A stretch of 64,000 bases of DNA from Achromobacter ruhlandii (GTDB lineage Bacteria; Pseudomonadota; Gammaproteobacteria; Burkholderiales; Burkholderiaceae_B). This document shows positions 53,561 to 61,853 of this stretch, in pieces. Within the stretch, counting starts at the first letter, position 1. Every line of letters begins with the position of its first letter. The stretch covers positions 27,086-91,085 of the forward strand of contig NZ_CADIJL010000027.1 of the NCBI RefSeq assembly GCF_902859695.1, written 5' to 3'. Under the pieces are notes generated by a model. The model was given only the letters and a program-made list of their open reading frames with translations. It made no database searches and had not been told where the DNA came from. Position numbers and translations under genes: made by a program.

Positions 53561-53610
53561 TCTTAAGAACATGCGATATTGATCGTTTGGATTCATATAA
53601 CGAATTGTTA
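53561..53610. promoter_or_regulatory. AT-rich control region of the ssu-type operon
   Basis: The 112-bp gap before the ATPase gene is AT-rich and holds an 8-bp palindrome TCTTAAGA (53561-53568), a near-palindrome TAACGAATTGTTA (53598-53610) and TTGATC/CATATAAC. It resembles LysR-type (CysB-like) control regions of sulfur-uptake operons. Assignment is by resemblance only. Confidence 0.4.
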
Positions 53611-53649
53611 GATTAGGCCCGTTCCCCACGCGCGCCCACGATTCGTTCC

Positions 53650-54420
53650 ATGAACCTGACTTTCGACCACGTCCACAAGCACTTCGGCGACCTGCCGGTC
53701 GTCGACGGCTTCACCAGCGAATTCAAGACCGGCGAGCTGGTCGCGCTGGTCGGCCCGTCCGGCTGCGGCAAGTCGACCCTGCTGCACCTGGCCGCCGGTC
53801 TGGAAAAGCCCACGCAAGGGCAGGTGCTGGCCGACGGCAAGGCCGTGACCGGCCCGCATCCCAGCCGCACGCTGGTGTTCCAGGAACATGCGCTGTATCC
53901 GTGGCTGACGCTGGAAGACAACGTGGCGCTGGCGCTGGAATTCCAGAAAACCCCGAAGAAGCGCGCCCGCGTGGCGGCGCGCGAGTGGCTGGCGCGCGTC
54001 AGCCTGGCCGGCTTCGAACACTATTACCCGCACCAGGTGTCCGGCGGCATGCGCCAGCGCGCGGCGCTGGCCCGCGCCTTCATCGCGCAGCCGCAGACCA
54101 TGTTGATGGACGAACCCTTCGGCGCGCTCGACGCGCTGACGCGCCTGGCGCTGCAGGACGTGCTGCGCCAATTGATCGCGCAGGAAAAACCCACCGTGCT
54201 GCTGGTGACCCACGACGTCGACGAGGCGCTGTTCCTGGCCGACCGCATCGTGGTGTTCAGCCCGCGTCCGGCGCGCGTGCTGCGCGAATTCAACCTGGCG
54301 CACCGCGCCAAGAGCCACGACCTGTCCGATCTGGCCGCCGAGAAGCGCGAGATCCTGCGCCTGCTCGGCATCGCGGTCGACGGCGCGGCGGCGCATTCCG
54401 ATCTGGCGCTGGCCGCCTGA
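53650..54420 (+). CDS. Nitrate/sulfonate/taurine-type ABC transporter ATPase
   Basis: 256-residue ATPase of the SsuB/TauB/NrtD group. Walker A GPSGCGKST (35-43), signature VSGGMRQR, Walker B MLMDEPFGALD and H-loop VTHDVDEALFLADR are all intact. The FQEHALYPWLTLEDNVALAL stretch is specific to this group. It heads an operon with receptor and permease. Substrate not determined; an aliphatic sulfonate or a related anion is a guess from the family. Confidence 0.92.
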   Translation: MNLTFDHVHKHFGDLPVVDGFTSEFKTGELVALVGPSGCGKSTLLHLAAGLEKPTQGQVLADGKAVTGPHPSRTLVFQEHALYPWLTLEDNVALALEFQKTPKKRARVAAREWLARVSLAGFEHYYPHQVSGGMRQRAALARAFIAQPQTMLMDEPFGALDALTRLALQDVLRQLIAQEKPTVLLVTHDVDEALFLADRIVVFSPRPARVLREFNLAHRAKSHDLSDLAAEKREILRLLGIAVDGAAAHSDLALAA

Positions 54421-54493
54421 TCTCCTTCGATTTTCCGGTTCACGGGCGGCGCCGCTGGGCGTCGGCCATCCTCGATTCCCTGGAGCCTTTCTC

Positions 54494-55492
54494 ATGAAAT
54501 TCAAGCAATGGCTGTCCCTGCCGCTGGCCGCGGCGCTCCTGGCCGCGGCGCCTGCCATGGCCGCCGAGAAATTCCGCGTCGGTTACCTGCGCGTGATGGA
54601 CGACGCGCAGGCCATCGTGGCGCAGGAGGGCGGCTACTACAAGAAGGCCGGCCTGGATGCCGAGCTGATCGAGTTCAAGTCGGGCACCGACCTGATCAAG
54701 GCCATCGTCGGCGGACAGCTGGACATCGGCGTGCTGGGCTTCACCAATGCCGTGGCCTGGGCCTCCAAGGGCGCGGACCTGAAGGTGGTGGGCGGCGCGC
54801 AGCAGGGCTACCACTCGCTGATCGTGCGCGACGACTCGGGCATCAAGGACATCGCCGGCCTGAAGGGCAAGACGCTGGCCTCGCAGGCCGAGGGCAGCAC
54901 CGCCGACGTGGTGCTCAAGGGGGTGGTGCTCAAGCAGGGCAACCTGGGCGCGGACGACGTCAACGTGATGGGCGTGAGCCCGGCGGTGGCGGTGCAGTCG
55001 CTGGTGGGCAAGCGCGTCGACGCGGCCTTCCTGTTCGAACCCTACGACCGTATCGCCCAACTGGTGGCGCCGGTCAAGCAGATCTACGAAGTGGGCCAGG
55101 CCTGGCCGTTCCCGTGCATGGTGGTGATCACCTCGGGCGAGACGCTGGCCAAGCGCAAGGACGACGTCTGGAAGGCGCTGGACGCGCAGAACCAGGCCAT
55201 CGCGCTGCTGCAGAAGGAGCCGGCCCAGGCCTCCAAGCTGATCGCCTCGTACTTCATCGCCGAGCCCACGCTCAAGACCCTGAACCGTGGCGAGCTGCCG
55301 CGCGAGACCGTGATTGCCGAGGCCATCAGCACGCAGGTGTTCACGCCCAAGCTGACCGAGAAGGACACCAAGCGCATGCAGGAGATCGCCGACATCCTGC
55401 AGGCCCAGGGCTCGCTCAAGACGCGCGACGGCAAGCCGTATGACGTCTCCAGCATCGTCGACCTGTCCTGGCAAGAGGCTCGCAAGCTTTGA
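54494..55492 (+). CDS. Nitrate/sulfonate/taurine-type ABC receptor
   Basis: 332-residue periplasmic binding protein of the SsuA/TauA (NMT1-like) fold. Signal peptide to about 24 (APAMAAEK). EKFRVGYLRVMDDAQAIVAQ (residues 24-43) and the GTDLIKAIVGGQLDIGVLGF region fit the family. Lies between ATPase and permease with an ATGA-type overlap at 55489. Unlike typical SsuA it begins VGYLRVMDDAQ rather than VGYQK, so the ligand may differ. Confidence 0.9.
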   Translation: MKFKQWLSLPLAAALLAAAPAMAAEKFRVGYLRVMDDAQAIVAQEGGYYKKAGLDAELIEFKSGTDLIKAIVGGQLDIGVLGFTNAVAWASKGADLKVVGGAQQGYHSLIVRDDSGIKDIAGLKGKTLASQAEGSTADVVLKGVVLKQGNLGADDVNVMGVSPAVAVQSLVGKRVDAAFLFEPYDRIAQLVAPVKQIYEVGQAWPFPCMVVITSGETLAKRKDDVWKALDAQNQAIALLQKEPAQASKLIASYFIAEPTLKTLNRGELPRETVIAEAISTQVFTPKLTEKDTKRMQEIADILQAQGSLKTRDGKPYDVSSIVDLSWQEARKL

Positions 55493-56262
55493 GCGCATCG
55501 ACCCGTGTGACCGGCGCCCGCAAGCATCTGGCGGGCGTGCTGGGCGTCCTGTTCATCCTGGCGCTGTGGCAGGCGGCGGCGTTCGCCTTGCCCGATTTCC
55601 TGATGCCGGGCGTGCCGGCGGTGCTCGAACGCCTGTTCGAAGACCTGGGCAAGCAATCGTTCCACCAGAGTCTGATGGGCACGCTCGGCCGGCTGGGCGC
55701 GGGCTACGGCCTGGCGCTGGCGGCGGGCATCGGTTTCGGCCTGGTGGCGGCGGTGCTGTTCTTCTTTCGCGAAGTGCTGCGCAGCGCCATCGTCATCCTG
55801 CAGTCGATCCCGTCGATCGCCTGGGTGCCGCTGTTCCTGATCGTGATGGGTTTCGGCAGCACGCCGATCATCGTGGTGGTGGCGCTGTCGGCGTTCTTCC
55901 CGGCGGCCCTGAGCGTAATGAACGCCACCGAGTCGGTGCAGCGCGTGCACGTCTCGGCCGCCCGCGTCATGGGCGCCACGCCCTGGGGCCTGGTCAAGCG
56001 CGTGTACCTGCCGGCCGTCATGCCCGAGCTGATCACCGGCGCCCAGCTGGCGTTCGGCAATGCGTGGCGCGCGCTGATCTCGGCCGAGATGCTGATCGGC
56101 TTCGGCAAGGGCCTGGGCCGCTCGCTGGCCTATTCGGGCGAAATTGCCGACATGACCGGCGTCATGACCAACATCCTGGTCATCGCGGTGCTGGCCGCGC
56201 TGATCGACCAGTTCGTGCTTGAGAACCTCAAGCACCGGCTGCTGCGCTACCAATACGTGTGA
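55489..56262 (+). CDS. Nitrate/sulfonate/taurine-type ABC permease
   Basis: 257-residue permease with six hydrophobic segments. The EAA loop VHVSAARVMGATPWGLVKRV followed by YLPAVMPELITG and the AWRALISAEMLIGFGKGLG stretch place it with SsuC/TauC. TTG start at 55489 overlaps the receptor stop by 4 bp. Full length for the family. Confidence 0.92.
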   Translation: MSASTRVTGARKHLAGVLGVLFILALWQAAAFALPDFLMPGVPAVLERLFEDLGKQSFHQSLMGTLGRLGAGYGLALAAGIGFGLVAAVLFFFREVLRSAIVILQSIPSIAWVPLFLIVMGFGSTPIIVVVALSAFFPAALSVMNATESVQRVHVSAARVMGATPWGLVKRVYLPAVMPELITGAQLAFGNAWRALISAEMLIGFGKGLGRSLAYSGEIADMTGVMTNILVIAVLAALIDQFVLENLKHRLLRYQYV

Positions 56263-56270
56263 GGTTCGGG

Positions 56271-57086
56271 ATGCGGCGCGCGCTTCGTCTCCTGATCGGC
56301 GCATCGGCCTTGCTCTGCGCGGCGAGCGGCGCGGCGCCGCCCGATGGCCTGGGGGCCGCGCGCCAGCGCGGTGAATTGGTGGTGGGCGTGCCGTATCTGG
56401 CGCCCGCGCCCGAGGCCGGCGCCAAGATCCGCACGCCCGAAGGGCTGGATCACGCCATGGCCGAGAAGCTGGCGCAGGAACTGGGCGTGCCATTCCGCCT
56501 GCGGCAAGTGGCGGCCGCCGATGCGGCCCGCCTGCTGGCCGCGGGCGACGTGGACGTGGTGCTGGCAGACCGCGCGCAGCCGCCGCCGGGGCTGCCGAGC
56601 GAACTGGCGACGGTGGCAACCGGCTATGCCGCGCGGCCCAAGGCGGTAATCCGCAGCGACACGCGCATGCGACAGGGCGGGGATGCGCGCGGCCGCAGCG
56701 TCTGCATGGCCGAGGCCGCGGTCGGCGCGCAGGCGCTGGCGCAAAGCTGGGGCGCGGTGGTGCGCACCTACCGGGCGCCGTCGGATGCGCTGGTGGCGGT
56801 GCGCGAAGGCAGCTGCGACATCGGCCTGATCGACGACGCGGTCTGGGAACCGCTGATGCGCTTTCCCGAATGGAAAAAGTTCTCGGCCACACTTGCCGCC
56901 GATGGCGCGCGCCATGAACGCGTCTGGCTGCTGCCGGCGGCCGACACGGCCGGCCAGGCCTGGCTGGCCGAGCGCATGCGCGAATGGGCGCGGGCCGGCG
57001 CCTGGAAAGCGCTGCCGGCCAAGTGGGCGCGCGACGTGGCTTTCGACGTCTATCTGGACCAGGAAGTCGCCGACTGCCACGGTTGA
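56271..57086 (+). CDS. Periplasmic solute-binding protein (family 3-like)
   Basis: 271 residues with a signal peptide (cleavage near AASGA-APP). RGELVVGVPYLAPAPEAGAK and the GLDHAMAEKLAQELG stretch match the family 3 binding fold, used for amino acids and also found in MxaJ-like proteins. It follows the permease by 8 bp, so it may be a second receptor or a separate sensor for the same operon. ATG at 56271 chosen over GTG at 56259. Confidence 0.8.
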   Translation: MRRALRLLIGASALLCAASGAAPPDGLGAARQRGELVVGVPYLAPAPEAGAKIRTPEGLDHAMAEKLAQELGVPFRLRQVAAADAARLLAAGDVDVVLADRAQPPPGLPSELATVATGYAARPKAVIRSDTRMRQGGDARGRSVCMAEAAVGAQALAQSWGAVVRTYRAPSDALVAVREGSCDIGLIDDAVWEPLMRFPEWKKFSATLAADGARHERVWLLPAADTAGQAWLAERMREWARAGAWKALPAKWARDVAFDVYLDQEVADCHG

Positions 57087-57159
57087 GGCGCGCGCGGCGC
57101 CGGCTTCGTCCGCACGGGCCGCGCGGGTCCGGGAGGCGCGGCCTTTACAATGGCGCGCT

Positions 57160-57747
57160 ATGACCACCACCTTGACCGCCGTCTGCTCGCACGAGGAAGA
57201 CATCAAGAAAAGCCGCTTTGTCGCGCACGCCGCGCCCGTCTCCAGCATCGACGAGGCCATGGCGTTCTTCGCCGCGCACAGCGACCCCGAGGCCACCCAT
57301 AACTGCTGGGCCTACCGCATCGGCCAGGAGTACCGCTTCAATGACGATGGCGAGCCCGGCGGCACGGCCGGACGCCCGATCCTGCAGGCGATCGAAGGGC
57401 AGGGCATGGACCGCGTGGCGGTGCTGGTGGTGCGCTGGTTCGGCGGCGTCAAGCTGGGCGCCGGCGGACTGGTGCGGGCTTATGGCGGTTGCGCCGCCAA
57501 CTGCCTGCGCAACGGGCCGCGCGCCGAGATCGTGGACCTGGCCACGGTGGCGTGCGCCTGTGGTTTTGCCGAGCTGCCGCTCTTGAAGTCGCGGCTGGCG
57601 CAGGCCGGCGCGGTGGTCGTGCAGGAGGATTTCGGCGCCGATGGCGTCGCGTTGCGCTTCACGGCGCCGCGCGATGCGGTCGCCGATCTGGAGAGGACGG
57701 CGGCCAACATCACGCGCGGCCGCTCGGCCTGGGAGCAACTGGCGTAA
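57160..57747 (+). CDS. yigZ: IMPACT/YigZ family protein
   Basis: 195-residue UPF0029 protein. The family signature is clear: SRFVAHAAPV (18-27), THNCWAYRIG, RFNDDGEPGGTAGRPIL and RWFGGVKLGAGGLVRAYGG. IMPACT proteins act in translation control in eukaryotes; the bacterial role is unclear. The ATG is preceded by TTTACAATGG, which looks like a -10 element for a nearly leaderless transcript. Separated from the convergent thioredoxin gene by a hairpin. Confidence 0.92.
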   Translation: MTTTLTAVCSHEEDIKKSRFVAHAAPVSSIDEAMAFFAAHSDPEATHNCWAYRIGQEYRFNDDGEPGGTAGRPILQAIEGQGMDRVAVLVVRWFGGVKLGAGGLVRAYGGCAANCLRNGPRAEIVDLATVACACGFAELPLLKSRLAQAGAVVVQEDFGADGVALRFTAPRDAVADLERTAANITRGRSAWEQLA

Positions 57748-57752
57748 AACGC

Positions 57753-57776
57753 ACAAGGGCCCCGCAGGGCCCTTGT
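57753..57776. terminator. Bidirectional hairpin between yigZ and trx
   Basis: ACAAGGGCCC pairs perfectly with GGGCCCTTGT across a 4-nt loop, placed between convergent genes. On the minus strand TTTT follows three bases after the stem; on the plus strand there is no T-run. Confidence 0.6.
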
Positions 57777-57779
57777 CCA

Positions 57780-58154
57780 TCACGCGTCCTGGCTGTCCTG
57801 GGCGGCCGCGATTTCCTGGTGGACCTTTTCCATGTCCACTTCCTTGATCTTGGTGAGCAGTTCGTTGAGCTGGCCGCCCGACAGGGCGCCCGGCTGCGAG
57901 AACAGCAGCACTTTTTCGCGGAACACCATCAGCGTGGGGATCGAGCGGATGCCCAGCGCGCCGGCCAGTTCCTGTTCGACGTCGGTGTTGACCTTGGCAA
58001 AGGTGACGTCGGGATGCTCGTTGGCGGCCTGCTCGAAAACCGGCGCGAAGCCGCGGCAGGGGCCACACCAGGGCGCCCAGAAGTCCACGATCAGGGTGCC
58101 GTCCGGCGTAATGGCTTCCTGGAAGCTGTCTTTGGTGAGTTCAACAATACTCAT
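57780..58154 (-). CDS. trxA: Thioredoxin
   Basis: 124-residue thioredoxin with active site WAPWCGPC (Cys30 and Cys33). VDFWAPWCGPCRGFAPVFEQ, then VNTDVEQELAGALGIRSIPTL with the cis-Pro at about 73, are textbook. It is about 16 residues longer than standard thioredoxin because of a polar C-terminal tail (EVDMEKVHQEIAAAQ). Divergence from the family norm (GFAP instead of KMIAP after the active site) suggests a secondary thioredoxin rather than the main housekeeping one. A long open frame upstream is shadow. Confidence 0.92.
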   Translation of the reverse strand: MSIVELTKDSFQEAITPDGTLIVDFWAPWCGPCRGFAPVFEQAANEHPDVTFAKVNTDVEQELAGALGIRSIPTLMVFREKVLLFSQPGALSGGQLNELLTKIKEVDMEKVHQEIAAAQDSQDA

Positions 58155-58345
58155 TTTGGATCCTTGCCGCGGGCGCGGCGCAAAGTGTCGGTATCGGCGG
58201 CGCGGGGCAGTCAGGCTCGCACCGGAGGTGGCGACGCGGTATTGCCAGTCCATAGTAGAGCGGGGACCGGCCGGGTCGCAATGGTTGGCGCCATGGTGAG
58301 CGCAGTCTGCGGCTGGGCAAGGCTGGCGGCGCGCGGCCGCCGGCC

Positions 58346-59368
58346 TCAGGCCGCGGTTGTCGTGGGTACGCCTTCGCCCTGTTTGAGGGCCGCAACGATC
58401 TCGAAGGAACGCAGGCGGTCGGCAATATCGTAAAAATCCGACACGATCATGACTTCGTCGGCTTCCGTCTCGGCCACCAGGGCCTCCAGGCGGCGCTTGA
58501 CGGTTTCGGGGCCGCCAACGATCGCGGCGCCCAGTCTTTGATTGACCGCCTCGCGCTCCCATTCGTTCCACAGCCCGTCCATGCTGTCGACCGGCGGCTG
58601 CAGTTGCAGGCGGTTGCCGCGCACCAGCGACAGGAACTTGAGCTGCTGCGTGGTGGACAGGCGCTGCGCCTCTTCGTCGGTGGGGGCGGCCACGACCGGC
58701 ACGCCGATCATGGCGTAGGGACGGGTCAGGGTCTCGGACGGCTTGAACAGGTGACGGTACAGGCGCATGGCCGCCATGCCTTCCGGCGAGAAGTGGCCGG
58801 CGAAGGAGAACGGCAGGCCCAGTTCGGCCGCCAGCCGCGCGCTGAAATCGCTCGAACCCAGCAGCCAGATGGGGATATCCAGGCCTTCGCCGGGAATCGC
58901 GCGTACCGGCTGGCCGGGACGCGAGGGCGCGAGAAAGCCGCGCAGCTCCTCGACCAGCGCCGGGAATTCCAGGCCGCTGCGCGGGCCGCGGCGCAGCGCG
59001 TGCTGGGTGGCGCCATCGCTGCCGGGCGCGCGGCCCAGGCCCAGGTCGATGCGGCCGGGGTAAAGCGTTTCGAGAGTGCCGAACTGCTCGGCGATGATCA
59101 GCGGCGCATGGTTCGGCAGCATCACGCCGCCCGATCCGACGCGCAGGGTCGAGGTGTGCCCGGCGATGTGGCCGATCAGCACCGCCGTGGCGCTGCTGGC
59201 CACGCCGTTGATGTTGTGGTGCTCGGCCAGCCAGAAGCGCTTGTAGCCCAGGCGTTCGACATGCTGCGCCACCGCCACGCTGTTGCGGAAGGCGTCGGCG
59301 GCGTCGCGGCCTTGCACGATCGGCGCCAGGTCCAGCACCGAGAAGGGGATGCGGGCGAGGGTGCTCAT
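58346..59368 (-). CDS. LLM-class flavin-dependent oxidoreductase
   Basis: 340-residue luciferase-like monooxygenase. It begins with the family pattern [20 protein letters not shown] (8-27), then [20 protein letters not shown] (48-67), [20 protein letters not shown] and [11 protein letters not shown]. This is the YhbW-like subgroup, whose function is unknown; FMN/FADH2 is the expected cofactor. Monocistronic on the minus strand. Confidence 0.93.
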   Translation of the reverse strand: MSTLARIPFSVLDLAPIVQGRDAADAFRNSVAVAQHVERLGYKRFWLAEHHNINGVASSATAVLIGHIAGHTSTLRVGSGGVMLPNHAPLIIAEQFGTLETLYPGRIDLGLGRAPGSDGATQHALRRGPRSGLEFPALVEELRGFLAPSRPGQPVRAIPGEGLDIPIWLLGSSDFSARLAAELGLPFSFAGHFSPEGMAAMRLYRHLFKPSETLTRPYAMIGVPVVAAPTDEEAQRLSTTQQLKFLSLVRGNRLQLQPPVDSMDGLWNEWEREAVNQRLGAAIVGGPETVKRRLEALVAETEADEVMIVSDFYDIADRLRSFEIVAALKQGEGVPTTTAA

Positions 59369-59693
59369 ACGCGGGACTCGCGGTGGCCGCGGGGGCAGGA
59401 ATGCGGGTGGTGGTGGGACAAGGTCGGCTCCATGGTCTTATATACATGGGGAGTGTATCGGCGAATTCAACCGCTCCCGCCAGCAACCATGCGGGCCGGC
59501 GGGTTGATAGCCGGGCTCAATGACGACGATTCGCCGGGCGGCCCGGCACCCTGGCGGTGGTGCCGCGGTGGTGCCGGTATGGCGGTCATTTCGACTCCGC
59601 AAGCATTGTTCCCATGTCCCCAGGCCCGCCCCAAGACATGGCCCCGCGAATCGGGGATGATGCGGTTTTGTTCAATATCCGCGGGAGACACGC
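59369..59693. other. 325-bp gap between divergent LLM and VOC genes
   Basis: No gene seen. On the minus strand TATATAAG (59437-59444) lies about 70 bp upstream of the LLM start and is framed by CCATG and CATGG (59430-59449), a possible -10 box overlapped by an operator. The rest is GC-rich with no visible structure. Confidence 0.4.
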
Positions 59694-60050
59694 ATGGGCG
59701 CCACCGGTAACAACCACCAGATCGACAACATCGAATTCAACGTCGCGGACATCGCGCGCAGCAAGCGCTTCTACGGCGAGGCCTTCGGCTGGTCGTTCAC
59801 CGACTACGGGCCAACCTACACGGAATTCACCGATGGCCGGCTGAAGGGCGGCCTCACCACCGGCGAGCCGGTGCGCCCGGGCGGGCCGCTGGTGATCCTG
59901 TACGCGGACGACCTGGGCGACGCGCAGCGCCGCGTGACGGCGGCGGGCGGCCGCATCAGCCGCGAGGCCTTCGATTTCCCCGGCGGCCGCCGCTTCCACT
60001 TCACCGACCTGGACGGTTATGAGCTGGCGGTCTGGACGGCCACGGCCTGA
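59694..60050 (+). CDS. VOC-family (glyoxalase-like) protein
   Basis: 118-residue protein of the glyoxalase/bleomycin-resistance fold. NHQIDNIEFNVADIARSKRF (5-24) and the final FTDLDGYELAVW match the beta-alpha-beta-beta-beta repeats. Substrate unknown. Last chromosomal gene before the mobile element: its stop lies 22 bp from the attachment sequence and the gene is intact. Confidence 0.88.
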   Translation: MGATGNNHQIDNIEFNVADIARSKRFYGEAFGWSFTDYGPTYTEFTDGRLKGGLTTGEPVRPGGPLVILYADDLGDAQRRVTAAGGRISREAFDFPGGRRFHFTDLDGYELAVWTATA

Positions 60051-60071
60051 CGGCAGGCACGAGCGCCGGCA

Positions 60072-60079
60072 ATGAAAAA
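60072..60079 (-). other. Attachment-site core, TTTTTCAT on the minus strand
   Basis: ATGAAAAA on the plus strand is TTTTTCAT read in the direction of the trb operon. This is the 8-bp direct repeat reported at the ends of Tn4371-family elements. It sits between the intact VOC gene and ICE-type DNA, at the place where attR is expected. The match is from memory of the family; the second copy is not in view. Confidence 0.65.
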
Positions 60080-60340
60080 TGTCCGCTGTCAAGCCTTTGA
60101 TGCGGACAGGCAGCAACATGAAAGGTCTTGTGGGGCAATAGGTTAGGCCAAAAATCGACCGTTGCGCGCTCCTACTGCTTTTTAGGCTAGGTGCCACATA
60201 GGCGCTTTGCGGTGGCAAGTGTAGGGGCACTCCGGCGAGCCGGGGCGCATCGCTGTTGTAGCTTCTAGCCTGGTGCAATCCACTCCAAAAGCGAAAGCGC
60301 AGCCCGTAGGCTGCGCTTTCGTCGTGATGAACCAACAAAA
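60080..60340. other. Non-coding end of the ICE
   Basis: 261 bp without a gene. It holds TGCCAC/GTGGCA (about 60192-60216) and CCGGC-GA-GCCGG (60232-60243), which may be integrase or excisionase arm sites, and the trb terminator. Confidence 0.5.
60292..60328 (-). terminator. Terminator of the trb operon
   Basis: CGAAAGCGCAGCC pairs perfectly with GGCTGCGCTTTCG (60309-60321), loop of 4 nt. Read on the minus strand, CTTTTGG follows the stem. It lies 20 bp after the DUF2274 stop. Confidence 0.8.
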
Positions 60341-60592
60341 TCAGGCCTGTTTCGGTTGCACGGCCTTCGCCGCTGCCACTGCTCCTTTCCTGAATCCTCG
60401 ATCCCCAGCCATGAACGCCTCCAGCATGTGCGGGATGAGCGTCGCAGCATCGACCGCCTCGCCGTAGGTCTGCGCGTGCAGCGCGGCGTAGCGGTCGAGG
60501 TCGGCCCGCAGGCTGGCCGGACACGCGAAGGTCAGCTTCGTGGACTCCAGTTTCGGCAGTGGCCCGAGCCGCAGCTTCTTGCCCGTGCTCAT
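60341..60592 (-). CDS. DUF2274 protein of Tn4371-type ICEs
   Basis: 83 residues. KLRLGPLPKLESTKLTFACP (5-24), LRADLDRYAALHAQTYGE and AATLIPHMLEAFMAGDRGF define DUF2274, a short protein found directly after trbI in Tn4371-like elements. It resembles ribbon-helix-helix antirepressors in size and pattern (PASLRADLDRYA), but the function is unknown. Overlaps trbI by 4 bp. Confidence 0.9.
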   Translation of the reverse strand: MSTGKKLRLGPLPKLESTKLTFACPASLRADLDRYAALHAQTYGEAVDAATLIPHMLEAFMAGDRGFRKGAVAAAKAVQPKQA

Positions 60593-61851
60593 CGCATCGC
60601 CCCCCTGTTGAAGAACATCGGCTGGTACGGTCGCAGCACCAGGTCACGCTTGACGATGATCCGCACCGGCAGGCCCGGCCGCTCGGTCAAGGTCGGCTGG
60701 ATGTTCATGTTGCGCCGGGTCATCTCCTGGCCGACCTGATTGATGCTGTCCTGCGCGCTGTCGCGCCCCGCAATCACGATGCGGTTGCCGTCCTGGCGGT
60801 TCTCCGGCGCGGCCAACTCGGCACCCACTCCCAGCAGCGTCGTCAGCGCCGCGCCGGCGACGATGCGGCCCCAGTGGTAGTCCACGCCATCTTCAAGGCC
60901 GGAGTAGCCGGCCGGGTCGGTGCCCACAAGGTTGTCGATGGTCAGCGAAGATGTATCGGGCAGGATGATCCGGTTCCACACCACCTGCACGCGGCTCTGC
61001 CCATAGCTGACTTGGCTGTTGTATTTGCCGAGGATGCGCGAACCCTGCGGGATCAGCAGGAACTTGCCCGTTGCCGAGTCATAGACCGGCTCCGTCACCG
61101 TGGCGATCACGTCGCCCGGCAAGTCCGACTTGATGCCCGTCACCAGCGCCCCGGCGATCACCGTACCGGCCATCACCTGATACGGCGAGGCCGGCATTTG
61201 CAGATTGCCGGAATTGCGGGTTTCCGTGGAACCGCCTTTCAGGAACGCCTCCTTCTGGTCTTGCCGGTTCTGCGTGGCGGTCGGGTCGGCAGGCTGGGCC
61301 GCCGTCGAGGCCGGCCCGGCCGCCAGCGGGTCGAAGGCGCTGCCCGGCGCAGCCGCAGCGGCTTGGGCCGTGGCAGGCGCTGCGGCCTTGCCCTGCTGGC
61401 CCGAGCGGAAGAACACCGTCGAGGCCGCCGCCGCGTCCGCCTCTTTGCGCAAGGCGTCTTCGGGGTCATGCCCAGGCGGCGCATAGGTCGGCGTCACGGG
61501 CTGCTGCGAGTTCAGGATGGCCGGGCCAAGATCGCCCGGCAGCGGCGGCCCCAGCTCGGGCGCTTTCTGCGGCAGCTTGGAGTAGTCGGCCGGCAGGCCG
61601 TCCAGCCCTTCGGACTTCGAGACGCGATCGACGTTGTAAAGCTCCGGCTGCTCATCGGCGCTGCGCCGATGCGGCTGGAGCGACCAGATAGTGGCGCCCA
61701 GCACGGCGACCGAGAGGCCGCCCATGAGCATCGCCAACGTGCGCCGATTCAGGCGCGTGACCGGGCGCGGCTGCGCGCGCAGCGCCACCGCCTCGGGCGC
61801 GACCTTGCCCGCCTGCGGCGCGGCACGGTCGAGGGTGTCGTCCTGGCTCAT
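60589..61851 (-). CDS. trbI: Conjugal transfer protein TrbI (VirB10-like)
   Basis: 420-residue channel protein that spans from the inner to the outer membrane in the mating-pair apparatus. One membrane segment (about 38-60, LAMLMGGLSVAVLGATIWSL) is followed by a Pro/Ala-rich periplasmic linker (to about 200) and the conserved VirB10 domain: SPYQVMAGTVIAGALVTGI, then VYDSATGKFLLIPQGSRILG and YGQSRVQVVWNRIILPD. Intact. Confidence 0.95.
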   Translation of the reverse strand: MSQDDTLDRAAPQAGKVAPEAVALRAQPRPVTRLNRRTLAMLMGGLSVAVLGATIWSLQPHRRSADEQPELYNVDRVSKSEGLDGLPADYSKLPQKAPELGPPLPGDLGPAILNSQQPVTPTYAPPGHDPEDALRKEADAAAASTVFFRSGQQGKAAAPATAQAAAAAPGSAFDPLAAGPASTAAQPADPTATQNRQDQKEAFLKGGSTETRNSGNLQMPASPYQVMAGTVIAGALVTGIKSDLPGDVIATVTEPVYDSATGKFLLIPQGSRILGKYNSQVSYGQSRVQVVWNRIILPDTSSLTIDNLVGTDPAGYSGLEDGVDYHWGRIVAGAALTTLLGVGAELAAPENRQDGNRIVIAGRDSAQDSINQVGQEMTRRNMNIQPTLTERPGLPVRIIVKRDLVLRPYQPMFFNRGAMR

Positions 61852-61853
61852 GG

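Noticed and set aside
57780..59486. A 568-residue open frame joining thioredoxin to upstream sequence
   Set aside because: The upstream part is the shadow of the LLM oxidoreductase gene in another frame. Thioredoxin has its own ATG at 58154.
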